From positions 429,209 to 493,208 of the forward strand of contig NZ_FNRM01000001.1 in the NCBI RefSeq assembly GCF_900107845.1: a DNA stretch of 64,000 bases, in the 5' to 3' direction. The DNA comes from Alkalimonas amylolytica. GTDB lineage: Bacteria > Pseudomonadota > Gammaproteobacteria > Enterobacterales > Alteromonadaceae. Below are positions 43,980 through 52,050 of the stretch, piece after piece (within the stretch, counting starts at the first letter, position 1; every line of letters begins with the position of its first letter). Both the position numbers and the translations under genes were made by a program. Below the pieces are notes generated by a model. It was not told the DNA's origin, searched no databases, and saw only the letters and a list, made by a program, of their open reading frames with translations.

Positions 43980-44806
43980 ACAACCTGGTGATGTGTGTTT
44001 TTTTTGCTTTGCTGGCACTGCCGGTTCAGGCAGGCAGTCGAGTGCTGGCGACAGGCGGGGCAACCACCATTGAAGGCAGTGCCGGTGGTGGCATTGTGCC
44101 TTGGGCGGTTATCAACGGCTATGGCAGTGATGATGAATGGAGTGTGCAGGCTTTTGGTAGCCGGGTTGGAGTCGATGACTTTACCCTGCACTCAGCCGGT
44201 GTGGGGCTAAGTTTTGATAATCGCTGGGAGCTGTCCTATGCACGGCAACAATTTAAGCTCGATACCATTGGTGGCCAATTGCGGCAGGATATTGTAGGTG
44301 TCAAGTACCGTCTGGCTGGCCAGTTACTCTATACCTCCCTACCCCAAATCAGCCTGGGCCTACAGTACAAGCGCCATCTGGACTTTGAGCTGCCCTCCCT
44401 GGTCGGAGCCCACTCCCGCAGTGGCGTTGATCTGTACCTGGCGGCCAGCAAGGTCTGGCTGGATGCCATTGCAGGCCGTAACTTGCTGCTAAACGGCACC
44501 ATCCGTGCCACTCAGGCCAACCAGACGGGTTTACTCGGCTTTGGCAACGCGGACCAACAGCGTCATCAGCTGATGTTTGAAGGCTCCGCAGCTCTGCTGC
44601 TGACACATCACCTGGCCGTCGGTGTTGAGTTCCGCCAAAAACCCAATCGGCTGGCATTTGCCGATGAGCAGCACTGGCGTGATGTTTTTGTCGCCTGGTT
44701 TGTTAACCCAAACCTGTCGGTAACAGCAGCCTATGTTGATTTAGGCGACATTGCTGGTCTGCCTTCGCAACAAGGCTGGTATCTCTCTCTAGAAGGAAGC
44801 TGGTAA
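43976..44806 (+). CDS. DUF3034 family outer-membrane barrel-like protein
   Basis: A 276-residue exported protein with signal peptide MNNLVMCVFFALLALPVQA. The family start GSRVLATGGATTIEGSAGGGIVPWAVINGYG and alternating beta strands (LSYARQQFKLDTIGGQLRQ, LGLQYKRHLDF) match DUF3034, predicted beta-barrel proteins of unknown function. It ends GWYLSLEGSW with a terminal aromatic residue, as outer-membrane proteins do. ATGA overlap with the GGDEF-EAL gene and a one-base TAATG overlap with the haemoglobin gene argue for coupled translation. The copper protein and haemoglobin neighbours suggest a redox or gas-linked envelope function, but nothing in the protein itself says so. Confidence 0.85.
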   Translation: MNNLVMCVFFALLALPVQAGSRVLATGGATTIEGSAGGGIVPWAVINGYGSDDEWSVQAFGSRVGVDDFTLHSAGVGLSFDNRWELSYARQQFKLDTIGGQLRQDIVGVKYRLAGQLLYTSLPQISLGLQYKRHLDFELPSLVGAHSRSGVDLYLAASKVWLDAIAGRNLLLNGTIRATQANQTGLLGFGNADQQRHQLMFEGSAALLLTHHLAVGVEFRQKPNRLAFADEQHWRDVFVAWFVNPNLSVTAAYVDLGDIAGLPSQQGWYLSLEGSW

Positions 44807-45225
44807 TGAAGTCTCTGCTTATTTTACTGAGTATGGCCCTGCTACTGGTAGCGTGCAGTCAGACACCTAAGCCTAGCTTATATCAACAACTGGGCGAAGA
44901 AGCCGGCATCACTGCAATTACTGATCACCTGCTCCATCAGATTGAACATGACCCACTGATCGTCCACCATTTTCGCGATACAGATATCCCACGCTTCCGG
45001 CGTTTATTGATGGAGCAACTGTGTGAGCTCTCCGGTGGCCCTTGCGTATACAGCGGTGCCACCATGGAAGAAAGCCATACTGGCCTCAACCTGAACACCC
45101 GCGATTTTGACCGGCTGGTCAATCACCTGATCAGTGCCATGCAACAGCAAGGTATTCCCTATGGCGCACAAAATCAGTTGCTTGCCTTGCTGGCCCCGAT
45201 GTACCCAGAAGTGATTGGCCGCTGA
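44806..45225 (+). CDS. Lipoprotein-anchored group 1 truncated haemoglobin
   Basis: A 139-residue protein. It has a lipoprotein signal, MKSLLILLSMALLLVAC, with Cys17, followed by a truncated-haemoglobin domain: SLYQQLGEEAGITAITDHLL (helix A/B region), HHFRDTD (CD/E region) and the proximal His91 in ESHTGLNL. Haem binding is therefore likely. Two extra Cys (73, 80) lie in the E-F region. Most truncated haemoglobins are cytoplasmic, so an exported lipid-anchored one is unusual. It ends the four-gene operon beginning at 40991. O2, NO or redox sensing or detoxification in the envelope is possible. Confidence 0.9.
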   Translation: MKSLLILLSMALLLVACSQTPKPSLYQQLGEEAGITAITDHLLHQIEHDPLIVHHFRDTDIPRFRRLLMEQLCELSGGPCVYSGATMEESHTGLNLNTRDFDRLVNHLISAMQQQGIPYGAQNQLLALLAPMYPEVIGR

Positions 45226-45233
45226 GCCCTTCT

Positions 45234-45461
45234 TTATGGCTGACGGATCAGCTTAGCTGTGAGGCGCCGGCTAAGCGGGGCAAAAATCAGCACCAGTGGA
45301 AATGCACAAGCATGAGCCACCAGATAAGCTTTCAGCCAGCTCAGTAAAAAGCCACTGAACCAACCAAGATTCAGTAGGGTCAGTATGCCTGACATCAAAA
45401 AAGCCATAAAGCCAGACATAATAAAAGCAAACACCAGCGGCTGAAATTTCGTGGGCAACAT
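45234..45461 (-). CDS. DUF2798 family small membrane protein
   Basis: A 75-residue protein with two membrane segments (about 7-30 and 38-60), MLPTKFQPLVFAFIMSGFMAF at the start and PLVLIFAPLSRRLTAKLI at the end, which matches DUF2798. The function is unknown. The ATG at 45461 has AGGT seven bases upstream and is preferred to the TTG at 45467. Convergent with the haemoglobin gene, eight bases apart. Confidence 0.8.
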   Translation of the reverse strand: MLPTKFQPLVFAFIMSGFMAFLMSGILTLLNLGWFSGFLLSWLKAYLVAHACAFPLVLIFAPLSRRLTAKLIRQP

Positions 45462-45485
45462 AAGCAATACCTGATAAAAACGGTA

Positions 45486-46397
45486 TTATAGCGCAGAAGA
45501 ATTGGCAACTACACAGCAGTTTCTACCCGCAGCCTTGGCTTGATACAAAGCCTTGTCGGCAAGCTGCAATAACTCGGTCAGGGTTTGTCTCGGTTGCAGC
45601 TCTGCTACCCCGATGGATAACTGCAAGGGTAAGGTTTGATTGCGGTAACGTATCGGGTGAAGCTCCAGCTCTTGCTGAATACGCTCAGCAACTTGGACCG
45701 CCTCCTTGGCCGGAATATCAGCCAGCAAAATTACAAACTCCTCACCACCGTAGCGGGCAAATAAATCATAGTCTCGCAACTGCGACTGAATATGCTGACA
45801 AATATACTGCAACGCTTTATCACCAGCCAAATGACCATGAGTATCATTCAATTGTTTAAAAAAATCGATATCCAACATCAGCAAGCTGCAAGCTGCACCG
45901 GTTCGCTGCTGATGTTTGAGCACCTTGACAGCTTGCTGCATAAAATAGCGGCGGTTGGCAATGCCAGTAAGAACATCGGTGTTGGCTTGGCTTCTAAGCA
46001 GCTGCTCTGCTTGTTGCAGAGCAAACTGCAAGCGCTTTTGTTCCGTGATATCTTTGGCATGCAACAAGATGGCCCCCTCCGCATTGCATTGTTCTGACAT
46101 CAAATACCAGTGTCCATTGACTGTATCGGCTTCAAAAATTCGAAAGGGAACACTCCGCCGGCGTTGTGCTGCATAGAGCAACCAATCATCCAGATCGGTT
46201 GCTTCAATATTTAAACCTAATTGTTGCTGGTGGCAGTGGCGAATAATCTGCGCAAAACTCATGCCTATAAGCTGCTGCAACTCAATGGCAAAAATTTCCC
46301 CCAGTGCTGGATTGGCGAATACCAGCTGATCCCTGGCATCAAAAATGCCGTAGCCATCGCCACTGACATAGAGGAAATCAACAAGGGCTTTATGCAT
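45486..46397 (-). CDS. PAS-GGDEF diguanylate cyclase
   Basis: A 303-residue soluble protein with an N-terminal PAS domain (about 10-120: GYGIFDARDQLVFANPALGEIF) and a GGDEF domain (about 138-298). The DID metal motif (LMLDIDFFKQLNDTHGH) and YGGEEF active site are intact, so it should make c-di-GMP from two GTP. There is no RxxD inhibitory site just before GGEEF (RDYDLFARYGGEEF has RDYD nine residues upstream rather than RxxD at -5). No EAL domain. Divergent from the dehydrogenase gene. Confidence 0.93.
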   Translation of the reverse strand: MHKALVDFLYVSGDGYGIFDARDQLVFANPALGEIFAIELQQLIGMSFAQIIRHCHQQQLGLNIEATDLDDWLLYAAQRRRSVPFRIFEADTVNGHWYLMSEQCNAEGAILLHAKDITEQKRLQFALQQAEQLLRSQANTDVLTGIANRRYFMQQAVKVLKHQQRTGAACSLLMLDIDFFKQLNDTHGHLAGDKALQYICQHIQSQLRDYDLFARYGGEEFVILLADIPAKEAVQVAERIQQELELHPIRYRNQTLPLQLSIGVAELQPRQTLTELLQLADKALYQAKAAGRNCCVVANSSAL

Positions 46398-46499
46398 TAG
46401 GGCCGCCGTTTTTGCATAAAAATACAGACTACTTCAATACTAGCTTACGTCATGCAAAGCAGTTAGGATCATGCCATACCAATATTTCTTAAGGCACTT

Positions 46500-47444
46500 A
46501 TGACCTTCACAGCTGCTTTTCTAGATGCAGGCTCAGTTGGCAAAGCGGTGTTAAGTCCTTTGCAACAGTTGCCGATTCAACTGAAGTTGTATCCCAGCAC
46601 TGACCCAGAACAAGTGCTTCTCCGATTGCAAGGTTGCCAGATAGCCATTGTTAATAAGGTAGTACTGGACGAAACCACTCTGCGACAACTGCCAGAGCTG
46701 CGTTACATCGCTGTCACCGCGACAGGCACCAATACTATTGACTTGACTGCCGCGGCCGCAGCTGGCATCAGAGTACAAAACGTGGAAGACTACGCCAGCG
46801 CTGCCGTTGCCCAACATGTTTTTGCCTTATTGCTGTACTTTACCAACCATTGCCATGCCTATCAGCAGAGCGTGCAGCGAGGCGACTGGAGCAAAAGCCC
46901 ACATTTTTGCTTGCTGGATCATCCGATGCAGGAATTAGCAGGACAAACCATGACCATTCTGGGCTACGGCACACTCGGTCAAGCCACAGCAAAGCTGGCG
47001 CAAGCTTTTGGTATGCACATTTGTATTGCTGAGCGGCCAGAGAACACCAGCTGCCGTCCAGGGCGAACACCCTTTAAACAAGCACTAGAACAAGCCGATG
47101 TGCTGTCATTGCACTGCCCACTGACCATGGATAATCATCATTTGATTGGCGCCGAACAACTGGCATGGTTAAAGCCAACAGCCATCCTCATCAATACCGC
47201 CAGGGGCGGCCTGCTCGACCCTGCGGCCTTGCTGAGTGCTCTGCAGCAAAATAAGCTGCAGGCTGCAGCACTCGATGTCCTGGAACAAGAGCCACCTGCC
47301 AGTGATCATCCGCTATTGCAACACCCTCATCCCAGGTTGCTGATAACCCCCCATGTCGCCTGGGCAACACAGGCTGCACGCAATCGGCTGATTGCCAAAA
47401 CTGCACACCAACTTGACGATTGGCTGAAGCAAGAAGCCGGATAA
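46500..47444 (+). CDS. D-2-hydroxyacid dehydrogenase (hydroxypyruvate/glycerate type)
   Basis: A 314-residue NAD(P)-dependent dehydrogenase of the D-2-hydroxyacid family. The nucleotide-binding motif is TILGYGTLGQATAKLA (about 155-170). The catalytic Arg is in INTARGGLLD (about 237), the Glu in DVLEQEPP (about 264) and the His in TPHVAWAT (about 283). The order and length suit glycerate dehydrogenase/hydroxypyruvate reductase. The exact substrate is not certain. AAGG lies close before the ATG. Confidence 0.9.
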   Translation: MTFTAAFLDAGSVGKAVLSPLQQLPIQLKLYPSTDPEQVLLRLQGCQIAIVNKVVLDETTLRQLPELRYIAVTATGTNTIDLTAAAAAGIRVQNVEDYASAAVAQHVFALLLYFTNHCHAYQQSVQRGDWSKSPHFCLLDHPMQELAGQTMTILGYGTLGQATAKLAQAFGMHICIAERPENTSCRPGRTPFKQALEQADVLSLHCPLTMDNHHLIGAEQLAWLKPTAILINTARGGLLDPAALLSALQQNKLQAAALDVLEQEPPASDHPLLQHPHPRLLITPHVAWATQAARNRLIAKTAHQLDDWLKQEAG

Positions 47445-47505
47445 AGCTGTACAGCCCTCCTAAACTGACGCACAATGACCATAATAAATTTATGACACCT
47501 GCTTG

Positions 47506-49530
47506 ATGCTTATGCATGCTGCTTTTATCCTGCTGCTGTTATTTTTCCTGAGTATTGGCCCTGCTTTTAGCGCAGCGCCCGAATTCAGATCAACTCTGAT
47601 CCGCCAGGATCCGGAGCGTTTCCTTGAGCAGGCCCTGCAACAACCAGCACAGGGCTCCAGCAGCTACTGGCTTGAGCTTGCCTATGCTCAGATGCTGCTG
47701 AATCAAAAGGAAAGTGCCTTGCTCAACATTGAGCAAGCCATTGAGCTGGCAGTTCTGCTGGATGACCATCCGCTGTATCAGGCTCAGCTGTATCATATCA
47801 AAGCCCAAATCTACGGCCGTTTGTATCGCAATACCGAGCTGGGTATCGAGGCTTTACTGCGAGCAGTGCAATGGCTTGAGCCCTTGCAGGATGAGCGGGC
47901 ACGTAAAGAAAAAAACGAGCTGTATGAAAGCCTTGCTCAAGCCCACCTGCAGAACAGCGATTACCCACAAGCCATCTACTATGCTGAAAAAAGTCTGGCC
48001 GAAGCCTTATTACCGCAACAAGAGTTAAATGCTCATTTTTTGTTGGGGCGTTTGCATCTGCAAATGAACCGAATCAATCAGGCTTTTGCCCATCTCCAAT
48101 CCACTCTGGAACTTGCTACCCAACTGGAGGCCTTTCATGCCTACCCATTGGTCCAGTTACGTTATGGTATTGGCTATCAAAAAATGGGACTGCCCGAACA
48201 AGCACTGCAAGCTTTTATGCAAGCAAAAGAAGGCTTTGCCAAATATCAGCACGAACGTAGTTACATCAATAGTCTTTTACGGGTAGTCAGTGTCCAGCTG
48301 GACCAAAACTGGTTCGATGAACACACATACGCTTATCTGCAAGAAGCGCTGCAATACAGTCACCAGCATGGTGATGCATACAGCATAGCGGAAAGTAAAT
48401 TTTACCTTGGGCAATGGTATCTACTGCATCAAGATCAAACTCTAGCCAATGACTATTTTGAGCAAGCGATCAGTATTGCCTTTCAAATCAACAACCGTGA
48501 CTTATTGAACAGAGTGCAACTGACGCTGGCAGAAAGTCTGGTCCAGCAGCAGGAGCTTGAGCATGCGGAGCAGCTGTTTCAGCAACTGGCTATTCAGCCA
48601 GAGGATCACAACCAAGCCTTATTTTTGCGCTACCGGTATGCTGAATTGGCTGCCGAGCTAGCAGCTTGGAAACACGAATGGCAGCACGCTTTCCAATACA
48701 GCCAGCTGGCACGCGCACTGCGCTTTGATGATTTGCATGAGCAGTACAATCTAAAACTGGACTATTTGCATCAGAACAATCCAGCACCTTCAACGACAAG
48801 CCCGCATCAAGCCACACCTCCTCTTTATTGGCTGCTCAGCACCTTAACTGCCTTGTTCTTGCTGACGGGGGCAGTCAGCTGGCTAGCATGGCAGCGGCGT
48901 CGCCAGCAAGCCACTCCAAATCAGCTGATTTTCTCCAGACAATGGATCCAGTTCAGTGAGAAACTTGCGGCTGAGCAACGACAAAAGCAACCATTGCAGT
49001 TGATGGCCGTGACGTTACGAGGTTGTCAGCAGTATAAGCAGCGCCATGGTGAGGTTCAGCTACGCAGGGCCTTGGTTAGCTTGCTACAAAGCCTGAATTC
49101 ACCTGAAATTATTCAGATGACCATTCACAGTGATGTACTTTGGTTGGGCCTGAGCTGCCAAGATGATAAACTAGCGGCACTGGAACAAAAAGTGCTGTTG
49201 CATTTGGGACAGCAACGTAAAGCTTTAACACCCACCCCTCAGTTACAAACCCTGGTGTTGCCTTTGCAGGCATTGTTGGGCCAACAATTCAAAGCACAGC
49301 ATCTGCAGGCACTGCGTGAAGCGGTTTGGTTGAGCTGGTACCTGGCAGAACAGCTCAATCCAAGTGATGATAACCTTTATTTGCAACTCAAAGTGCTGGA
49401 GCAACGCCCTTGTGAGTGGATGGCAGAAAACATTCGGCAGGATTTACTCAATGCGTTGCAACTGGGCAGTATTGAGCTCTGGCAGCAACAACGCTTGCTC
49501 AATACCAGCATCAAAGAGCTGCTGGACTGA
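47506..49530 (+). CDS. TPR-repeat membrane protein with degenerate C-terminal cyclase-like domain
   Basis: A 674-residue protein. It has a signal peptide (MLMHAAFILLLLFFLSIGPAFS), TPR-type helical repeats (about 35-420: DYPQAIYYAEKSLAEAL, MGLPEQALQAFMQAKEGFAKY), a membrane helix (about 440-462: LYWLLSTLTALFLLTGAVSWLAW) and a cytoplasmic part (about 480-670). The latter has the spacing of a GGDEF fold (LMAVTLRGCQQYKQRHGE...; HSDVLWLGLS where GGDEF would be) but none of its catalytic residues. This reading is tentative. It is probably a sensor in which periplasmic TPRs bind a partner. The ATG at 47506 is chosen; 47512 is possible. Confidence 0.75.
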   Translation: MLMHAAFILLLLFFLSIGPAFSAAPEFRSTLIRQDPERFLEQALQQPAQGSSSYWLELAYAQMLLNQKESALLNIEQAIELAVLLDDHPLYQAQLYHIKAQIYGRLYRNTELGIEALLRAVQWLEPLQDERARKEKNELYESLAQAHLQNSDYPQAIYYAEKSLAEALLPQQELNAHFLLGRLHLQMNRINQAFAHLQSTLELATQLEAFHAYPLVQLRYGIGYQKMGLPEQALQAFMQAKEGFAKYQHERSYINSLLRVVSVQLDQNWFDEHTYAYLQEALQYSHQHGDAYSIAESKFYLGQWYLLHQDQTLANDYFEQAISIAFQINNRDLLNRVQLTLAESLVQQQELEHAEQLFQQLAIQPEDHNQALFLRYRYAELAAELAAWKHEWQHAFQYSQLARALRFDDLHEQYNLKLDYLHQNNPAPSTTSPHQATPPLYWLLSTLTALFLLTGAVSWLAWQRRRQQATPNQLIFSRQWIQFSEKLAAEQRQKQPLQLMAVTLRGCQQYKQRHGEVQLRRALVSLLQSLNSPEIIQMTIHSDVLWLGLSCQDDKLAALEQKVLLHLGQQRKALTPTPQLQTLVLPLQALLGQQFKAQHLQALREAVWLSWYLAEQLNPSDDNLYLQLKVLEQRPCEWMAENIRQDLLNALQLGSIELWQQQRLLNTSIKELLD

Positions 49531-49549
49531 CACACATCTGGTCCTGACA

Positions 49550-50389
49550 CTACTCGTGAAACAAACGCATCGGCCCTGGTAAGCTGATGGATTTCGTCGT
49601 TTTATCGCGTGGACACTGCCACGACAACTCAACAGCTTGCAACGCTAAAGTATCTGCAGCCGAAGTGCCATTTCCGTAGCGGGGATCGCCCATCACCGGG
49701 TGGCCGACAGCAGCAAAGTGACGACGGATCTGATGTTTCCGACCAGTTTGTAAGTCAACTTCCAACCAACTCAGACCGCTCTCGAGCTGTTTGCAAACGT
49801 GAAAACGCGTCACGCTTTCTTTGCCATCCAGTGTCAGCCTGATCTCCCCGGTATTTTTCTGAGCATCCGATAACCAACCTTGCACCGCCACATGGTATAG
49901 CTTCTTAACCTGCCCCAGTTGAAATTGTTGACTCAGGCTGGCCGCAGCCTTGCCATCATGCGCCAGCAACAACAAACCGCTGGCTTCACGGTCCAGCCGA
50001 TGCACCAGAAATACCGGACGCTTAGTTTGCAGCTCGGCCTGGCGCAGTAACGACACATGATCGCCCCACAGACTTCCCTGTGACAAGACTCCTGCGGGCT
50101 TCCACCAGACAGAGTAGGAGCGCTGATCCAACAGCAACTGGCTGTTTTCCGCTGAGCGTTGCAGGATATCTGCATCGTAATGCAGCGCCAGTGTTTGCCC
50201 AGGCTGCACTTCAGCTTGCGCCCTACGCAGCCTTTTTTGTTTTTTACCCTGCTGCAACCAGACAGCGCCTTTTAGCATGGCATCTTTCAACCTGCCCTTC
50301 GATAACTCAGGCACCTGCTCAGCTAAAAACTGGATCGCCACAACTCTCTTGTCAATCAGCCAACTGCGGCTTAGCTTGGTCACCTTCAT
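49550..50389 (-). CDS. RluA-family pseudouridine synthase
   Basis: A 279-residue RNA pseudouridine synthase. An N-terminal S4-like domain (about 1-75: SKGRLKDAMLKGAVWLQQG) precedes the catalytic domain with VFLVHRLDREASGLLLLAHD (catalytic Asp in HRLDREASG) and DLQTGRKHQIRRHFAAVGHPVMGD. The target RNA cannot be read. It is distinct from the RluA at 56576. The ATG at 50389 is preceded directly by TAAGGA, which is too close; the GTG at 50383 has ideal spacing to the same sequence and may be the true start. Confidence 0.9.
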   Translation of the reverse strand: MKVTKLSRSWLIDKRVVAIQFLAEQVPELSKGRLKDAMLKGAVWLQQGKKQKRLRRAQAEVQPGQTLALHYDADILQRSAENSQLLLDQRSYSVWWKPAGVLSQGSLWGDHVSLLRQAELQTKRPVFLVHRLDREASGLLLLAHDGKAAASLSQQFQLGQVKKLYHVAVQGWLSDAQKNTGEIRLTLDGKESVTRFHVCKQLESGLSWLEVDLQTGRKHQIRRHFAAVGHPVMGDPRYGNGTSAADTLALQAVELSWQCPRDKTTKSISLPGPMRLFHE

Positions 50390-50467
50390 TCCTTATAGTT
50401 CAGCAGGGATTCATACCCTTCATTCTATACCTGGTATTGTACGCAAGAGTGAAAGGAAGGAATAGCC

Positions 50468-51100
50468 ATGAAATTGCTACTAAGTGTCTTGCTGTTTTTC
50501 TCCACGGTTAGCCTAAGCGCTGAACAGCCTATCAGTACCACGACAGAGCAACGTGGCTCTGAACAATCAGAAGCCATGAGTGATACATCCGAATGGGTCA
50601 GCGCACAAAGTTACAGTACCGATGTTTGGTTTCACCGCCTTGAGCTGGAGCTTAGTGGCGATATCAACAACAACGGCTTTTATCATCAGCTGTATCTGAA
50701 GTTTGATGCAGACACCAATCGCTCCAGCCAACCCGTGTGGGCTGAGTTTAGCTTGCAACGCCCTGGCCGGGCAGAGCAACTCTTTCATATCAGTTCGATT
50801 TTTACTTTGTACCGTCAAAGCCGTAATGACTGGTTTGCCATCGATACCACCCTGGAAGAAAACTATCCAACCGACTATTACGACCTGATTATTCGTCTGT
50901 ATGATGCCAACAGTGGCTGGTTAGTGGCGGAAATATCCGGCTATGACGAGCTAATTCTGGCTGACTTGCCGCTGGAAGATTACCGACGCGATCAGCAGGT
51001 ACTGACGGTGGTAGAAAGCTATGGGGGAAGTCTTGGTGTTTTTGCCCTGTTCGGGCTAAGCTTACTGCTCTGGCGACAAACAATAACAAGGTGCAAGTGA
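50468..51100 (+). CDS. Choice-of-anchor H family protein with GlyGly-CTERM tail
   Basis: A 210-residue exported protein with a signal peptide (MKLLLSVLLFFSTVSLSA), a beta-rich domain (about 45-180) with Asp/Asn-rich loops (SGDINNNG, FDADTN) that look like calcium sites, and a C-terminal signal YGGSLGVFALFGLSLLLWRQ. That tail fits GlyGly-CTERM: Gly-Gly-Ser, a hydrophobic helix and basic residues, cleaved by a rhombosortase in bacteria with type II secretion. It is probably exported to the cell surface. Function unknown. Followed by the transglutaminase-like gene with a GTGA overlap. Confidence 0.78.
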   Translation: MKLLLSVLLFFSTVSLSAEQPISTTTEQRGSEQSEAMSDTSEWVSAQSYSTDVWFHRLELELSGDINNNGFYHQLYLKFDADTNRSSQPVWAEFSLQRPGRAEQLFHISSIFTLYRQSRNDWFAIDTTLEENYPTDYYDLIIRLYDANSGWLVAEISGYDELILADLPLEDYRRDQQVLTVVESYGGSLGVFALFGLSLLLWRQTITRCK

Positions 51101-52050
51101 GCCGAATTCTAGCGCTTTCTCTCTGTTTTTGGTTGCTGGTTTGCCTTGCCCCATCGGGAACAGTAGCAGCCAGCATGCAACTGCAACGTAGCAGCTCTCA
51201 GGATGGCGAGTTGCAGTTCCACTATCGCTGGCAACAGCAGGGTCAGACGGTAGACTTCTCATTTCAGCTCCCAGAACAAAGTGTGCAACAGCATCTGAGT
51301 AGCTTTCGCCGTTACTCACCGCAACTGGCCAATACCTTGATGCGACAGGCCCTGCAGCAGGAGCTGGGTAGGCGTAACACAGCTGGTATGCAGGTAGAGT
51401 TGCCACCAACAGGCTCCCCTTTCCCTCTAAAGGTCAAAGCCCGCCGAGCTGCTGATGCACGCGAACTTCAGCAACAACTAACCGCTCAGCTGCAACAAGC
51501 CAGGCAAGACTACCTGCAGCAGATTTATCATACCGAACTGAGGCTCCAACCCAATCGGCAGGTCATTATGGTGGATCATCAGCGCATTCTGGCCGACAGC
51601 CTGCAAGACTTACTACCCGTCGCTGGCGCACTGCAACAAAAGTTTCCTTACACCACCACCCGCGAAATCAGTCAGTTTCTGCTGGACTGGCTGCAGCGCA
51701 TTCCTTATCAATCACTCAATGAGCGCAGTCAAAGTTCTGCTGCTGGCTTTTTACCCCCGCTGCAACTGATCCAGCAGCACCGGGGCGACTGTGATAGTAA
51801 AGTGGTGTTGATGGCAGCCCTTCTCCGCTTGCTGCTGCCTGATGTCCCCCTAGTGATTGTTTACTTACCTAACCACGCAGTGCTCGGCATCGGCATGCAA
51901 AGCCAGAGCAGTGATCAACAGCTGCGTCTGGATGGACAAAACTTTGTGCTGGCCGACCCAACCGGACCGGCCTTGCAACCGGTTGGTGAAATTACAGCAC
52001 GCTATCATCTGTATCTGCAACCGGGTATCGCTAACTACCGAAGACTATAG
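51097..52050 (+). CDS. Exported transglutaminase-like protein
   Basis: A protein of about 317 residues with a signal peptide (ILALSLCFWLLVCLAPSGTVAA), a long Gln-rich helical region (about 60-170), and a transglutaminase-like/cysteine-peptidase core (about 195-300). The catalytic Cys is in HRGDCDSKVVLMAALLR, the His in LPNHAVLGI and the Asp in VLADPTG. The GTG at 51097 has AAGG five bases upstream and its GTGA overlaps the stop of the upstream gene, so it is preferred to the GTG at 51091. The overlap suggests a joint function with the GlyGly-CTERM protein. The 3' end overlaps phoH by six bases. Confidence 0.85.
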   Translation: MSRILALSLCFWLLVCLAPSGTVAASMQLQRSSSQDGELQFHYRWQQQGQTVDFSFQLPEQSVQQHLSSFRRYSPQLANTLMRQALQQELGRRNTAGMQVELPPTGSPFPLKVKARRAADARELQQQLTAQLQQARQDYLQQIYHTELRLQPNRQVIMVDHQRILADSLQDLLPVAGALQQKFPYTTTREISQFLLDWLQRIPYQSLNERSQSSAAGFLPPLQLIQQHRGDCDSKVVLMAALLRLLLPDVPLVIVYLPNHAVLGIGMQSQSSDQQLRLDGQNFVLADPTGPALQPVGEITARYHLYLQPGIANYRRL

